A stretch of DNA of 64,000 nucleotides from an uncultured Bacteroidales bacterium (GTDB lineage Bacteria > Bacteroidota > Bacteroidia > Bacteroidales > UBA932), in NCBI GenBank assembly GCA_947306365.1, contig CAMZGD010000002.1:146744-210743 (forward strand), read 5' to 3'. Below are positions 7,781 to 15,892 of the stretch, piece by piece. The position numbers were made by a program, and so were the translations under genes. The notes under the pieces were generated by a model. It saw only the letters and a program-made list of their open reading frames with translations. It made no database searches and had not been told where the DNA came from. Within the stretch, counting starts at the first letter, position 1; every line of letters starts with the position of its first letter.

Positions 7781-9133
7781 ATGAAACTGAAAGCATTCCA
7801 CGCCTACGACATCCGCGGGAATTTCGGTACGGACCTCACCCCCGAACTCGCGTACAAGGTGGCGTATTTCCTGCCTGAACTGCTCGACACGCAACGGGTG
7901 CTGCTGGGCCGCGACATGCGGCTTTCCTCGCCCGCGCTGCACGAGGCCGTGCTCAGCGGCCTGCTCGACGCCGGCGCCGAAGTCTACGACCTGGGGCTGA
8001 GTACGACGCCGTTCGTCTACTATGTGACGGCCCGACACGGTTTCAAGGCCTCCATCCAGATCACGGCTTCCCACAACCCGAAGGAAGACAACGGACTGAA
8101 AGTTTCGCGCGAACTGGCCCTGCCGGTCGGGTACGACACCGGCCTGGGCACTGTCGAACGCTGGATCCTGGAAGACCGGCCCACGCCGCCGGCGGAACAG
8201 CGCGGCACGGTCCGCGACTATGATGTCCGGGCGGAATACGTGGAATTCCTGCAGGGATTCCTGCAGGATTTTTCCAACCTGAAGATCGGTATGGACTGCT
8301 CCAATGGCATGGCTTCCCTGTTTGTCCATCAGCTCTTCGGCGAGCAGCCCGTCTATCTGTACGACACCCTCGACGGCAGTTTTCCCAACCATGAAGCCAA
8401 TCCGTTCCAGCCTGAAAACGTGGTGGACCTGCAGAAACTGGTCATTGCCGAAAAGTGTGACATCGGTGTCATCTACGACGGCGATGCCGACCGGGTGATG
8501 TTCGTCGACGAAACGGGCCGTTTCATCGCGCCCGACCTGATCATCGCCCTGTTGGGCGAATACTTCATCAAGGAGAAGGGCCTGACCGGCACCGTGCTGC
8601 AGGACATCCGCAGCTCCAAGTCCGTGGCGGAATACCTGGAGCCGCTCGGCGCCCGGATCGCGATGTGGAAGGTGGGCCGCGCATTCGCGGCGCCCCGTCT
8701 CCGCGAACTCGACGGCGTATGGGGCGGCGAGGTGGCCGGACACTACTATTTCCGGGACTTCTTTTACAGCGACAGCGGCCTGCTGGCCTGCATCCTGGTG
8801 CTGAACATCGTCGCCCGGCTCAAGCGGGAGGGCGTCCGGTTCTCGGAGATTGTGGACCGGATCCGGCATTATGAGAATTCGGGCGAGATCAATTTCCGCG
8901 TCGAAGACAAGCGTGCGGCGATGGATGCCGTCCGGGACCATTTCATGGCGGCCGAGAAGCATCTGGCCTATTACGACTTCGACGGATACCGCGTGGAGTT
9001 CAAGAACTGGTGGTTCAATGTGCGGCCGTCCAATACCGAGCCGTACCTGCGCTTCCTATGCGAGGCCACGACTCTCAAGCTCTTGGAACAGAAGGTCGCG
9101 GAAGCGCGTTCCGTGATAGACCGGTTCCTGTAG
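7781..9133 (+). CDS. Phosphomannomutase/phosphoglucomutase-type enzyme
   Basis: Alpha-D-phosphohexomutase superfamily, interconverting sugar 1- and 6-phosphates for polysaccharide precursors. It has 450 residues in four domains. The phosphoserine loop is TASHNPKEDNG, the magnesium loop DGDADR, the sugar-binding loop GGEVAGH, and the phosphate-binding site RPSNTEP. The GEVAGH form and overall length fit ManB/phosphomannomutase better than GlmM, but substrate cannot be fixed from sequence alone. It is the third gene of the ruvX-def run and is followed by a strong terminator. Confidence 0.9.
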   Translation: MKLKAFHAYDIRGNFGTDLTPELAYKVAYFLPELLDTQRVLLGRDMRLSSPALHEAVLSGLLDAGAEVYDLGLSTTPFVYYVTARHGFKASIQITASHNPKEDNGLKVSRELALPVGYDTGLGTVERWILEDRPTPPAEQRGTVRDYDVRAEYVEFLQGFLQDFSNLKIGMDCSNGMASLFVHQLFGEQPVYLYDTLDGSFPNHEANPFQPENVVDLQKLVIAEKCDIGVIYDGDADRVMFVDETGRFIAPDLIIALLGEYFIKEKGLTGTVLQDIRSSKSVAEYLEPLGARIAMWKVGRAFAAPRLRELDGVWGGEVAGHYYFRDFFYSDSGLLACILVLNIVARLKREGVRFSEIVDRIRHYENSGEINFRVEDKRAAMDAVRDHFMAAEKHLAYYDFDGYRVEFKNWWFNVRPSNTEPYLRFLCEATTLKLLEQKVAEARSVIDRFL

Positions 9134-9150
9134 CCGGCTCCGGGACAGGA

Positions 9151-9192
9151 AAGTAAAAAGCGGCCCGCTTGCCAGCGGACCGCTTTTTACTT
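9151..9192 (+). terminator. Terminator after the phosphomutase gene; start of 100-nt element copy 1
   Basis: GTAAAAAGCGG and CCGCTTTTTAC form a long stem with one mismatch and a TGCC loop, with an A-run and a T-run at its ends. It is nearly identical to the hairpin at 14488-14528. Confidence 0.88.
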
Positions 9193-9254
9193 TTAACCTA
9201 AAACTTAACCTATGAAAAAACCATTTGTCTGTAGATTAGGCAAAGGTCGTGCCA
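9155..9254 (+). repeat. 100-nt terminator-plus-tail element, copy 1
   Basis: A 100-base unit with a partner in inverted orientation at 14426-14525; 93 of 100 bases match with no gaps. It holds the terminator hairpin, then a tail with TTAACCT twice (12-base spacing), then an ATG at 9212 opening a short frame MKKPFVCRLGKGRA. After the hairpin the differences are six single-base changes, three of them at third codon positions of that frame. The frame stops at 9295 inside rimM. Function unknown. Confidence 0.85.
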
Positions 9255-9269
9255 GAAAGGGGATCCCGG

Positions 9270-9731
9270 TTAAAGCAATCCTTCGGGAATGGTGAGGGTG
9301 ATCACGTCGCCGCGGATGCCGGCAATGAGGTCCTCGTGAAGCGGAAGCAGCACGTCCCCGCCTGTTTCCGTGGCGACCGTGATGACGGCATTGCCGCCGA
9401 AATCGCTGAAGTCGACGATCGTGCCGACGATGCGGCGGGAGCGGCGGTCACGGACGCGCAGGCCGACCAGTGCATCCTCTTCTTCCGGATCCTCCTGCGA
9501 AAGCGTCACTTCGCGTCCCACCAGCTCCTCGGCCTCGGCCAGGGAGTCGATGTCCTGGAACTTCACGATGAAACGGTTTCCTTTCGCCTGCACAGATTCC
9601 ATATAAAAAGGAACCGGCAGTCCATCGAATGCGATGAATACCGGTTCCTGGCTCTTCAAATCCTGCGGGTCGTCGTTCGAGCGGCTCAACACCACTTCGC
9701 CGGACGCGCCCCAGGATTTCTGCACCTTCAT
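9270..9731 (-). CDS. rimM: Ribosome maturation factor RimM
   Basis: Assembly factor for the 30S head; binds ribosomal protein uS19. It has 153 residues, somewhat short against about 170 because the usual first beta strand (a GKIxKPHG-like segment) is mostly missing. The protein begins MKVQKSWGASGEVV. The upstream frame stays open into rpsP (GSVVFG before the Met), so a non-ATG start cannot be ruled out. The C-terminal PRC-barrel half is recognisable (VLLPLHEDLIAGI, ITLTIPEGLL). It lies eight bases after rpsP, a conserved pairing. Confidence 0.88.
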   Translation of the reverse strand: MKVQKSWGASGEVVLSRSNDDPQDLKSQEPVFIAFDGLPVPFYMESVQAKGNRFIVKFQDIDSLAEAEELVGREVTLSQEDPEEEDALVGLRVRDRRSRRIVGTIVDFSDFGGNAVITVATETGGDVLLPLHEDLIAGIRGDVITLTIPEGLL

Positions 9732-9739
9732 TCCGAAAA

Positions 9740-10297
9740 CTACGCTTCCGGCGTTTCAGCGGGTGCTTCTGCTTCGGCAGCGGCGGCAGCGGCTTCTTCA
9801 GCGGCAGCCTTTGCAGCGGCCTCGGCGGCAGCGGCGATCTCAGCCTTCTTCTTGGCGATCGCTTCTGCGCGCTCCTCGTTGACCTTGGCCTCGGCCTTGA
9901 CGGCAGCCTTGGCAGCCTCCACGGCGTCGTTGGCGATGCGCTGCTTCTTCGATGCGAGCTTGGAATCCTTCTGGTTCTTCCAGGCGTTGAAGCGGCGCGC
10001 TGCCTCCTCCTCGGAGAATGCGCCCTTGGCCACGCCGCCCTGCAGGTGTTTCTTCAGCAGGATACCCTCATAGGAGAGGATCCGGCGGGCGGTGGTGGTC
10101 GGCTGGGCTCCCTTGTTGAGCCAGTCGAGTGCCCGTTCACCGTCGAGGACGATGGTGGCGGGGTTGGTGTTCGGGTTGTAGATGCCGATCTGTTCGATCA
10201 GACGGCCGTCACGCGGTGCACGTGCGTCGGCCACGACGATGTGGAAGAAGGAATAGTTCTTCTTGCCGTGACGCGAAAGACGAATTTTTACAGCCAT
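9740..10297 (-). CDS. rpsP: Small ribosomal subunit protein bS16 with long Ala/Glu-rich tail
   Basis: Binds 16S rRNA in the 30S body. The first 80-90 residues are a standard S16 ([32 protein letters not shown]). The protein then runs on to 185 residues, about twice the bacterial norm, through a Lys-rich linker into a tail made almost entirely of Ala and Glu that should be helical and end disordered. C-terminal extensions of S16 are known in Bacteroidota. It is the first gene of rpsP-rimM, transcribed from the promoter at 10369-10398. Confidence 0.95.
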   Translation of the reverse strand: MAVKIRLSRHGKKNYSFFHIVVADARAPRDGRLIEQIGIYNPNTNPATIVLDGERALDWLNKGAQPTTTARRILSYEGILLKKHLQGGVAKGAFSEEEAARRFNAWKNQKDSKLASKKQRIANDAVEAAKAAVKAEAKVNEERAEAIAKKKAEIAAAAEAAAKAAAEEAAAAAAEAEAPAETPEA

Positions 10298-10368
10298 TCT
10301 TGCAAATGCTTAAAGTTAGTAATCAGTTCAATAATTGTAACTTCCCTATCTTCTCGAGAAAGGGCCTG

Positions 10369-10398
10369 CAAATATACGGATTATTTTTGAAAAACAAA
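10369..10398 (-). promoter_or_regulatory. Promoter of rpsP-rimM
   Basis: Minus strand TTTG (10398-10395), 18 bases, then TATATTTG (10376-10369). The expected leader is about 65 bases and contains TTCTCGAGAA, a self-complementary stretch that could fold. Confidence 0.78.
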
Positions 10399-10405
10399 TT
10401 TTTCG

Positions 10406-11731
10406 TCAGAGGACGTCGACGACCCGCTGCATATGGTTGCCGTTCGAGCCCTTGATGAGGATCGTGCGTCCCTGGACGGGGTTCTCCTGGAGGAAGGCCT
10501 TGAGCGCCTCGATGTCGGGGAACGCCTTGACCTGTTTCGGATCGGCGTGGAGCGTCCGCGAGGCACGGCTGAATTCTTCTCCGACGAGGAAGACGGCCGG
10601 CGCGGTGCCCATCGCCTGCTGCAGCACGGCGCGGTGTTCCTCGGAAGATTCCTGGCCGAGTTCCAGCATATCGCCCAGCATCAGCATCTTGTCGGGGAAG
10701 TCGATGAGCGCGAAATTGTCGAGGGCCGCCCGCATGCTGGACGGGTTGGCGTTGTAGGCGTCGATCACCAGCGTGTTGTGCCCGGTCCTGACCAGCTGGC
10801 TGCGGCTGTTGGACGGCGTATAGGCCTCGATGGCGGCGACCGCCTTGTGGAAGGGCACTTCGAAATGGGCGCCGATGGCCAGGGCGGCCATCACGTTGTC
10901 GGCATTGTAGGCGCCGACCAGGTGTGTCGTGATGGTCACCGGCTTTCCGTCGTGCTCGAGTTCGAGCCGCAGGAACGGCGCTTCCGTCGTAGCCGGAAGG
11001 ATTTTCACGTTCTGTTCCCGGACGCCGTACTTGCGGGTGCGTAGCCCCTGCCGGTGCGATACCATTTCGCAGAGGTGCTCGTTGTCGGCATTGTAGAAGA
11101 CGATGCCGCCGCGCTGGCGCAGGATGTCGTAGAGTTCGCCCTTGGCTTTCTTGACGCCTTCGAACGAGCCGAAGCCCTCCAGGTGCGCCTTCCCGACGGT
11201 GGTGATCAGTCCGCAGGTGGGCTGGACGATCTTCGTCAGTGCGGCGATTTCGCCCGGTGCGCTGGCGCCCATCTCCACGATGGCCAGTTCGGTCTGCTCG
11301 TCGATCCGGAAAAGGGTGAGCGGTACGCCGATATGGTTGTTGAAATTGTCCTGGGTGGCGACGATGTCGTATTTTTTGGCCAGTACGGCGGCGACCAGCT
11401 CCTTGGTCGTCGTCTTGCCGTTGGTGCCCGTGATGCCGATCACCGGGATGTCGAACTGCCGCCGGTGGTAGGCCGCCAGTTTCTGGAGCATCTCCAGGGA
11501 ATTTTCGACTACGATGCATTTCCGGCCCCGGTAGGCCGTGCCTTCAAGCAGGAAACGGTCGACTACGGCATAGCGGGCGCCTGCCTTGAGCGCATCGAGG
11601 GCAAAATCGTTGCCGTCGAATTTGTCGCCTTTCAGGGCAAAGAAAATCGCGCCGTCCTTGATCTTGCGGCTGTCTGTCGTGATTCCCGAACTCCTTTTGA
11701 AAAGGGCGTACAACTCCTCTACTGATATCAT
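10406..11731 (-). CDS. murF: UDP-N-acetylmuramoyl-tripeptide--D-alanyl-D-alanine ligase
   Basis: Adds D-Ala-D-Ala to the UDP-MurNAc-tripeptide, the last cytoplasmic step of peptidoglycan precursor synthesis. It has 441 residues in the Mur ligase three-domain order. The ATP loop is GITGTNGKTTTKE near residue 100; QDNFNNHIGVPLTL and IVEMGASAPGEIAAL are characteristic MurF segments. The C-terminal domain follows VIDAYNANPSSM. It lies nine bases downstream of dut, in the minus-strand order flippase, dut, murF. Confidence 0.96.
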   Translation of the reverse strand: MISVEELYALFKRSSGITTDSRKIKDGAIFFALKGDKFDGNDFALDALKAGARYAVVDRFLLEGTAYRGRKCIVVENSLEMLQKLAAYHRRQFDIPVIGITGTNGKTTTKELVAAVLAKKYDIVATQDNFNNHIGVPLTLFRIDEQTELAIVEMGASAPGEIAALTKIVQPTCGLITTVGKAHLEGFGSFEGVKKAKGELYDILRQRGGIVFYNADNEHLCEMVSHRQGLRTRKYGVREQNVKILPATTEAPFLRLELEHDGKPVTITTHLVGAYNADNVMAALAIGAHFEVPFHKAVAAIEAYTPSNSRSQLVRTGHNTLVIDAYNANPSSMRAALDNFALIDFPDKMLMLGDMLELGQESSEEHRAVLQQAMGTAPAVFLVGEEFSRASRTLHADPKQVKAFPDIEALKAFLQENPVQGRTILIKGSNGNHMQRVVDVL

Positions 11732-11740
11732 GGCTCGTCG

Positions 11741-12175
11741 TTATTTTTTACCTGTCGATCCAAATCCGCCGCTGCCGCGGCCGCTCTCTTCCAGCGCATC
11801 GACCGCTTCCCATTCCACTGTTTCGTGGCGCGCCACCACCATCTGTGCGATCCGCTCGCCGGGTTCCACCGTGAACGGGTCGTTCGACAGATTGACCAGC
11901 AGCACGCAGATTTCGCCCCGGTAGTCCGCATCGACCGTCCCGGGTGCGTTGACGATCGAGATGCCGTGGCGGGCGGCAAGCCCGCTGCGCGGCCGGATCT
12001 GGGCTTCGAATCCCGCCGGAAGCTCGATATGAAGCCCGGTCGGCACCATCGCCCGCTGCAGCGGCTGCAGCACCAGCGGTTCGGGCAGGTTGGCGCGGAG
12101 GTCCATCCCGGCCGAGAAAGCCGTGGCATAGGCGGGCAGCGCGAAGGGCGAATGGTTGACGATCTTCACTTTCAT
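11741..12175 (-). CDS. dut: Deoxyuridine 5'-triphosphate nucleotidohydrolase
   Basis: Hydrolyses dUTP to dUMP, keeping uracil out of DNA and feeding dTMP synthesis. It has 144 residues with all five trimeric dUTPase motifs in order: [37 protein letters not shown], and the C-terminal arm GSGGFGSTG. The start overlaps the flippase stop by four bases, and murF follows nine bases later, so the three genes are tightly linked. Confidence 0.97.
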   Translation of the reverse strand: MKVKIVNHSPFALPAYATAFSAGMDLRANLPEPLVLQPLQRAMVPTGLHIELPAGFEAQIRPRSGLAARHGISIVNAPGTVDADYRGEICVLLVNLSNDPFTVEPGERIAQMVVARHETVEWEAVDALEESGRGSGGFGSTGKK

Positions 12176-13647
12176 CGGGCGGATTTCTTCTTATGAACTA
12201 CAAATATAACAAATGCAATCGCAATATAGAGCAGGACGAGTGCACAATGAACGAAAATTTTTGTCCACAGCCCCATTTCGGGGAGCAGGGTGCCCAGTCC
12301 CCAGACACCGAGTCCGGCCGCGACCAGCAGGATCACCACGCCCCAGTCGTAAGGGATGGGATAGTGCCTGCGGCCCAGCAGGGCGGTCAGCACCAGCATC
12401 GTGAGGTAGCTGGCGATGTGGCCCCAGGCCGCGGCGCGGTAGGAATAGCGCGGCATGAAGACAAGGTTGACCGCAATGGTGACCACGAGCCCGGCAAGGG
12501 TAATCCACACGGCGTAGCCCGTCTTTTCGGAAAGCTTGTACCAGATATTGACGTTGAACAGGATGCCGGTGATCACGTAGGCCATCAGCATGATGGGCGT
12601 GATGGAAAGGCCGACGCGGAAGTCCTTGCCCAGGATCAGGCCGATCTCGTCCATGAAGAGCATCAGGGCGACGAAACCGAACATGCAGAAGGCCGTAAAA
12701 TAGTTGAGCACGTCGGCGTAGATCTTCTTTCCGCCCTTGTCGCGCTCCCGCTGGAAGAAGAAGGGTTCCGCGGCATAGCGGAACATCTGCACGAACAGCT
12801 GCATGATCACGGCCAGTTTGACGGCGGCCTGGTAAACGCCCAGGTCGGCGCGCCAGTTCACCGGGTCGGCGTTGATGAAACGCATCAGTACGCGGTCGAG
12901 CACGTCGTTCATGATGCCCGGCAGGCCGGCGACCATCAGCGGCAGCGAATAGACGAGGAGCCGCCGGATGAGCTGCCTGTCGAGGCGGAAGGTGAGTTTC
13001 AGCAATTCCGGGGCGATCAGCAGGAGACAGACGATGCAGCTGACCAGGATTGCGAAGACCGGATAGGTGAAGTCGGGCGCGGCGCTGACGAACCGGGTGA
13101 TCCACAGGCACGACCCCTCGGCGAAGCGGTCGGCCAGCACCAGGTAGAGCAGGAGGTTGACGCCCACTTCCGTCAGGATCTTGACGGTCTTGATTACGGC
13201 AAACTTGAGCGCCTTGTGCTCGTGGCGCAGCTTGGCGAAGAGGATGGCCGTGGTGCAGTCGATCAGCAGGATGAGCCCGCAGTAGATGATCAGGTTGTCG
13301 AATCCCGGATAGCCGAGCGCCGTGGAGATTCCGCCCGAGAAGACGGTCAGGCAGGCCAGGAACAGGGCGCAGATGCCGAAGACCGTCACGAAGGCATTGG
13401 AGAAGACGCGTCGCGGGTCGGCACCCTCTTTGCTGGCATAGCGGAAGCAGCCGGTCTCCAGGCCGAGGGTGAGGACCACCTGCAGCATCGCGATGTAGGC
13501 CATGAATTCCGAAAACACGCCGTACTGCGACTGCGTCAGCACACGGGTGTACAGCGGGACGAGGGCGAAATTGATGATGCGGGCGAGGATGGTGCTCAGT
13601 CCGTAGATGGCGGTTTCGCCGGCAAGCTGTTTGATCGGATTTGCCAC
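12172..13647 (-). CDS. Polysaccharide flippase-like membrane protein (MOP superfamily)
   Basis: It has 491 residues and about 14 hydrophobic segments, the size and layout of Wzx/RfbX-type flippases that move lipid-linked sugars across the inner membrane. The N-terminal helix region ([28 protein letters not shown] is split over two turns here) is typical of these proteins. The start is GTG at 13647; no better ATG lies nearby. It overlaps dut by four bases. The cargo is unknown: there is no glycan cluster around it, though murF two genes downstream hints at an envelope role. Confidence 0.85.
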   Translation of the reverse strand: MANPIKQLAGETAIYGLSTILARIINFALVPLYTRVLTQSQYGVFSEFMAYIAMLQVVLTLGLETGCFRYASKEGADPRRVFSNAFVTVFGICALFLACLTVFSGGISTALGYPGFDNLIIYCGLILLIDCTTAILFAKLRHEHKALKFAVIKTVKILTEVGVNLLLYLVLADRFAEGSCLWITRFVSAAPDFTYPVFAILVSCIVCLLLIAPELLKLTFRLDRQLIRRLLVYSLPLMVAGLPGIMNDVLDRVLMRFINADPVNWRADLGVYQAAVKLAVIMQLFVQMFRYAAEPFFFQRERDKGGKKIYADVLNYFTAFCMFGFVALMLFMDEIGLILGKDFRVGLSITPIMLMAYVITGILFNVNIWYKLSEKTGYAVWITLAGLVVTIAVNLVFMPRYSYRAAAWGHIASYLTMLVLTALLGRRHYPIPYDWGVVILLVAAGLGVWGLGTLLPEMGLWTKIFVHCALVLLYIAIAFVIFVVHKKKSAR

Positions 13648-13686
13648 TTGGGAAGCAATTAACAGACAAATTTACGAAATAATCAC

Positions 13687-13694
13687 TAATTTTG
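13687..13694 (+). promoter_or_regulatory. -7 box of the cyclophilin gene
   Basis: TAATTTTG matches TAnnTTTG and ends 20 bases before the ATG at 13715. No good TTTG is visible at -33. Confidence 0.5.
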
Positions 13695-13714
13695 AAATCG
13701 CAAAAAGCACAATT

Positions 13715-14407
13715 ATGAAGTACCGTTTACTCTGTCTTTTCCTGGTTGCGGCCGTCGTCGCGGCGGGCTGCAGGAAGGAACCGAAACCTGCCGGAGAAGA
13801 ACCGGAACCGGTTGCGGAACAGACGGCTGAAGAGACCCAGAAGATCAAACCCATGAACGAAACACCTGCTGTACCCGCCGACAAATGGGCGGAACTCGGC
13901 GAAGAGCCGATGCTGAAAATCAAGACGACCGACGGTACCATGACCGTCAAGCTGTATGCCGACACGCCGCTGCATCGCGACAACTTCGTGAAACTGGCCC
14001 GGACCGGCTTTTACGACGGACTGCTGTTCCACCGGATCATCAAGGGATTCATGATCCAGGGCGGAGACCCGTTCACGCGGGATTCGTCGAAGATCGCGCA
14101 GTTCGGCACGGGCGGCCCGGGCTATACCATCCCGGCCGAGATCGTTCCGGGCAAGACGCACAAGAAGGGCGCCCTGGCGGCCGCCCGTCGCGGCGACCAG
14201 GTGAACCCTGCCCGCGAGTCTTCGGGCTCCCAGTTCTACATCGTCCAGGAACCGGAGAACTGCGTGCATCTTGATGGGGAATACACCATCTTCGGTGAAG
14301 TGGTAGACGGACTCGACGTGGTGGACAAGATCGCTTCCGAGCGGACCGACCTGCGTGACCGTCCGATCCGGAAAGTTCAGATCCTTTCGATTGCCCCGGC
14401 CGAATAA
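13715..14407 (+). CDS. Cyclophilin-type peptidyl-prolyl isomerase lipoprotein
   Basis: Catalyses proline isomerisation, probably on periplasmic or outer-membrane proteins. It has 230 residues from the ATG at 13715; a longer frame to 13607 overlaps the flippase and is rejected. The signal peptide ends in the lipobox VVAAGC. A Pro/Glu-rich linker follows, then a cyclophilin domain with FHRIIKGFMIQGGDP, the SSGSQFYIV segment, and DGEYTIFGEV. It is divergent from the flippase gene and faces purB through the 100-nt element copy 2. Confidence 0.93.
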   Translation: MKYRLLCLFLVAAVVAAGCRKEPKPAGEEPEPVAEQTAEETQKIKPMNETPAVPADKWAELGEEPMLKIKTTDGTMTVKLYADTPLHRDNFVKLARTGFYDGLLFHRIIKGFMIQGGDPFTRDSSKIAQFGTGGPGYTIPAEIVPGKTHKKGALAAARRGDQVNPARESSGSQFYIVQEPENCVHLDGEYTIFGEVVDGLDVVDKIASERTDLRDRPIRKVQILSIAPAE

Positions 14408-14425
14408 GTCGTTGGCGTGAATCTT

Positions 14426-14525
14426 TGGCACGGCCTTTGCTTAACCTAAAGACGAATAGTTTTTTCATAGGTTAAGTTTTAGGTTAAAAGTAAAAAGCGG
14501 TCCGCTGGGAAGCGGGCCGCTTTTT
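14426..14525 (-). repeat. 100-nt terminator-plus-tail element, copy 2
   Basis: Inverted partner of 9155-9254, also directly after a stop codon (purB). It matches in 93 of 100 bases with no gaps. The tail again carries the doubled TTAACCT and an ATG (14468), here opening MKKLFVFRLSKGRA. In this copy TTAACCTA and TAGGTTAA around that ATG make an exact 8-bp stem that would hide the start codon region; copy 1 keeps the stem with one mismatch in seven. Confidence 0.85.
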
Positions 14526-14528
14526 ATT
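14488..14528 (-). terminator. Terminator after purB
   Basis: TAAAAAGCGG and CCGCTTTTTA pair across a GGGA loop, with A- and T-runs at the two ends. It forms part of the 100-nt element and could also stop transcription from the cyclophilin gene on the other strand. Confidence 0.88.
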
Positions 14529-14542
14529 TGTTGACGGGCGGA

Positions 14543-15877
14543 TCAGATGCCCGTATAATTGTGCGGCGTGATGGTGTGCAGTTCCGCCTTGACATCTTCC
14601 GCGACGTCGAGTCCGTCGATGAAACGGCTGATGGCTTCCTGCGTGATGTGTCCGCCGGTCCGGGTGAGGGCCTTGAGGGCTTCATACGGCTTGGGGAAGC
14701 CTTCCCGGCGAAGGACCGTCTGGATGCCTTCGGCCACGACGGCCCAGTTGCGTTCCAGGTCGGCAGACACTTTCTCCTCGTTGAGGATCAGTTTGCCGAT
14801 GCCCTTTTCCAGCGAACGGACGGCGATCAGCGAATGTGCGACCGGGACGCCGACGTTGCGCAGGACCGTCGAGTCGGTGAGGTCGCGCTGCAGGCGCGAC
14901 ACCGGGAGTTTTTCAGACAGGTAATCGTAGAGGGCGTTGGCCAGCGTCAGGTTGCCTTCCGCATTTTCGAAATCGATGGGATTGACCTTGTGGGGCATCG
15001 TCGAGGAGCCCACCTCGCCTGCCTGGATGGCCTGTGCGAAGTATTCCATCGAGATGTACAGCCAGCAGTCGCGGCTCAGGTCGACCAGGACGGTGTTGAT
15101 CCGGCGCAGCGCATCGAAGATGGCGGCCAGGTTGTCGTAGTGGTCGATCTGGGTGGTCGGCCAGGAACGCTTCAGGCCGAGCGAACCGACGAAGTTCTCC
15201 GCAAAATCGTTCCAGTCGATGTCGGGGTAGGCCACGTGGTGGGCGTTGAGGTTGCCCGTGGCGCCGCCGAACTTGCCCGGATAGGGACGGGATTCGAGCT
15301 GCCGGAGCTGTTCCTTGAGCCGGACCACGAAGACGTCCAGCTCCTTGCCCAGCCGCGTGGGGGAAGCCGGCTGCCCGTGCGTGTGCGCGAGCATCGGCAC
15401 GTCGGCCCAGAGTTCCGCACGTTCCGACAGCATCGCGACCAGTTCCCGCAGCGCGGGGACATAGACTTCGACCAGCGCTTCCTTGAGGGAGAGCGGCGTA
15501 GCCGTGTTGTTGATGTCCTGCGAGGTAAGGCCGAAATGGATGAACTCCGCATAACGGTCCAGCCCGAGCGCGGCGAAACGCTCCTTCAGGAAATACTCCA
15601 CGGCCTTGACGTCGTGGTTGGTGCGCCGCTCGATCTCCTTGATGCGGGCGGCGTCGTCCGTCGTGAAGTCACCGTAGAGGGCGCGGAGCTGCGGAAAGAC
15701 CGCCGGATCCACATCCTCCAGCTGGGGAAGGGGCAGTTCGCAGATGGCGATGAAATACTCGACTTCCACCAGCACCCGGTAACGCATCAGGGCGTATTCG
15801 GAGAAGAAGGCGGACAGTTCGGACGTCTTGCCGGCATAGCGGCCGTCGACGGGGGAAATGGCAAGCAGCGGATCCAT
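14543..15877 (-). CDS. purB: Adenylosuccinate lyase
   Basis: Releases fumarate from SAICAR and adenylosuccinate in purine synthesis. It has 444 residues. The fumarase/aspartase signature GSSTMPHKVNPIDFENAEGN is intact and supplies the catalytic Ser loop. HFGLTSQDINNTA and MLAHTHGQPASPT give the substrate-binding His residues. It reads MDPLLAISPVDGRYAGKT at the start, as in the longer PurB subfamily. It lies 15 bases after infB on the same strand and may be co-transcribed with it. Confidence 0.97.
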   Translation of the reverse strand: MDPLLAISPVDGRYAGKTSELSAFFSEYALMRYRVLVEVEYFIAICELPLPQLEDVDPAVFPQLRALYGDFTTDDAARIKEIERRTNHDVKAVEYFLKERFAALGLDRYAEFIHFGLTSQDINNTATPLSLKEALVEVYVPALRELVAMLSERAELWADVPMLAHTHGQPASPTRLGKELDVFVVRLKEQLRQLESRPYPGKFGGATGNLNAHHVAYPDIDWNDFAENFVGSLGLKRSWPTTQIDHYDNLAAIFDALRRINTVLVDLSRDCWLYISMEYFAQAIQAGEVGSSTMPHKVNPIDFENAEGNLTLANALYDYLSEKLPVSRLQRDLTDSTVLRNVGVPVAHSLIAVRSLEKGIGKLILNEEKVSADLERNWAVVAEGIQTVLRREGFPKPYEALKALTRTGGHITQEAISRFIDGLDVAEDVKAELHTITPHNYTGI

Positions 15878-15892
15878 GGGCGGTGCGGGTTG

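Noticed and set aside
12193..13662. Open frame of 489 codons opposite the flippase
   Set aside because: Asp/Glu/Gln/His-rich shadow translation; the flippase on the other strand has clear membrane helices.
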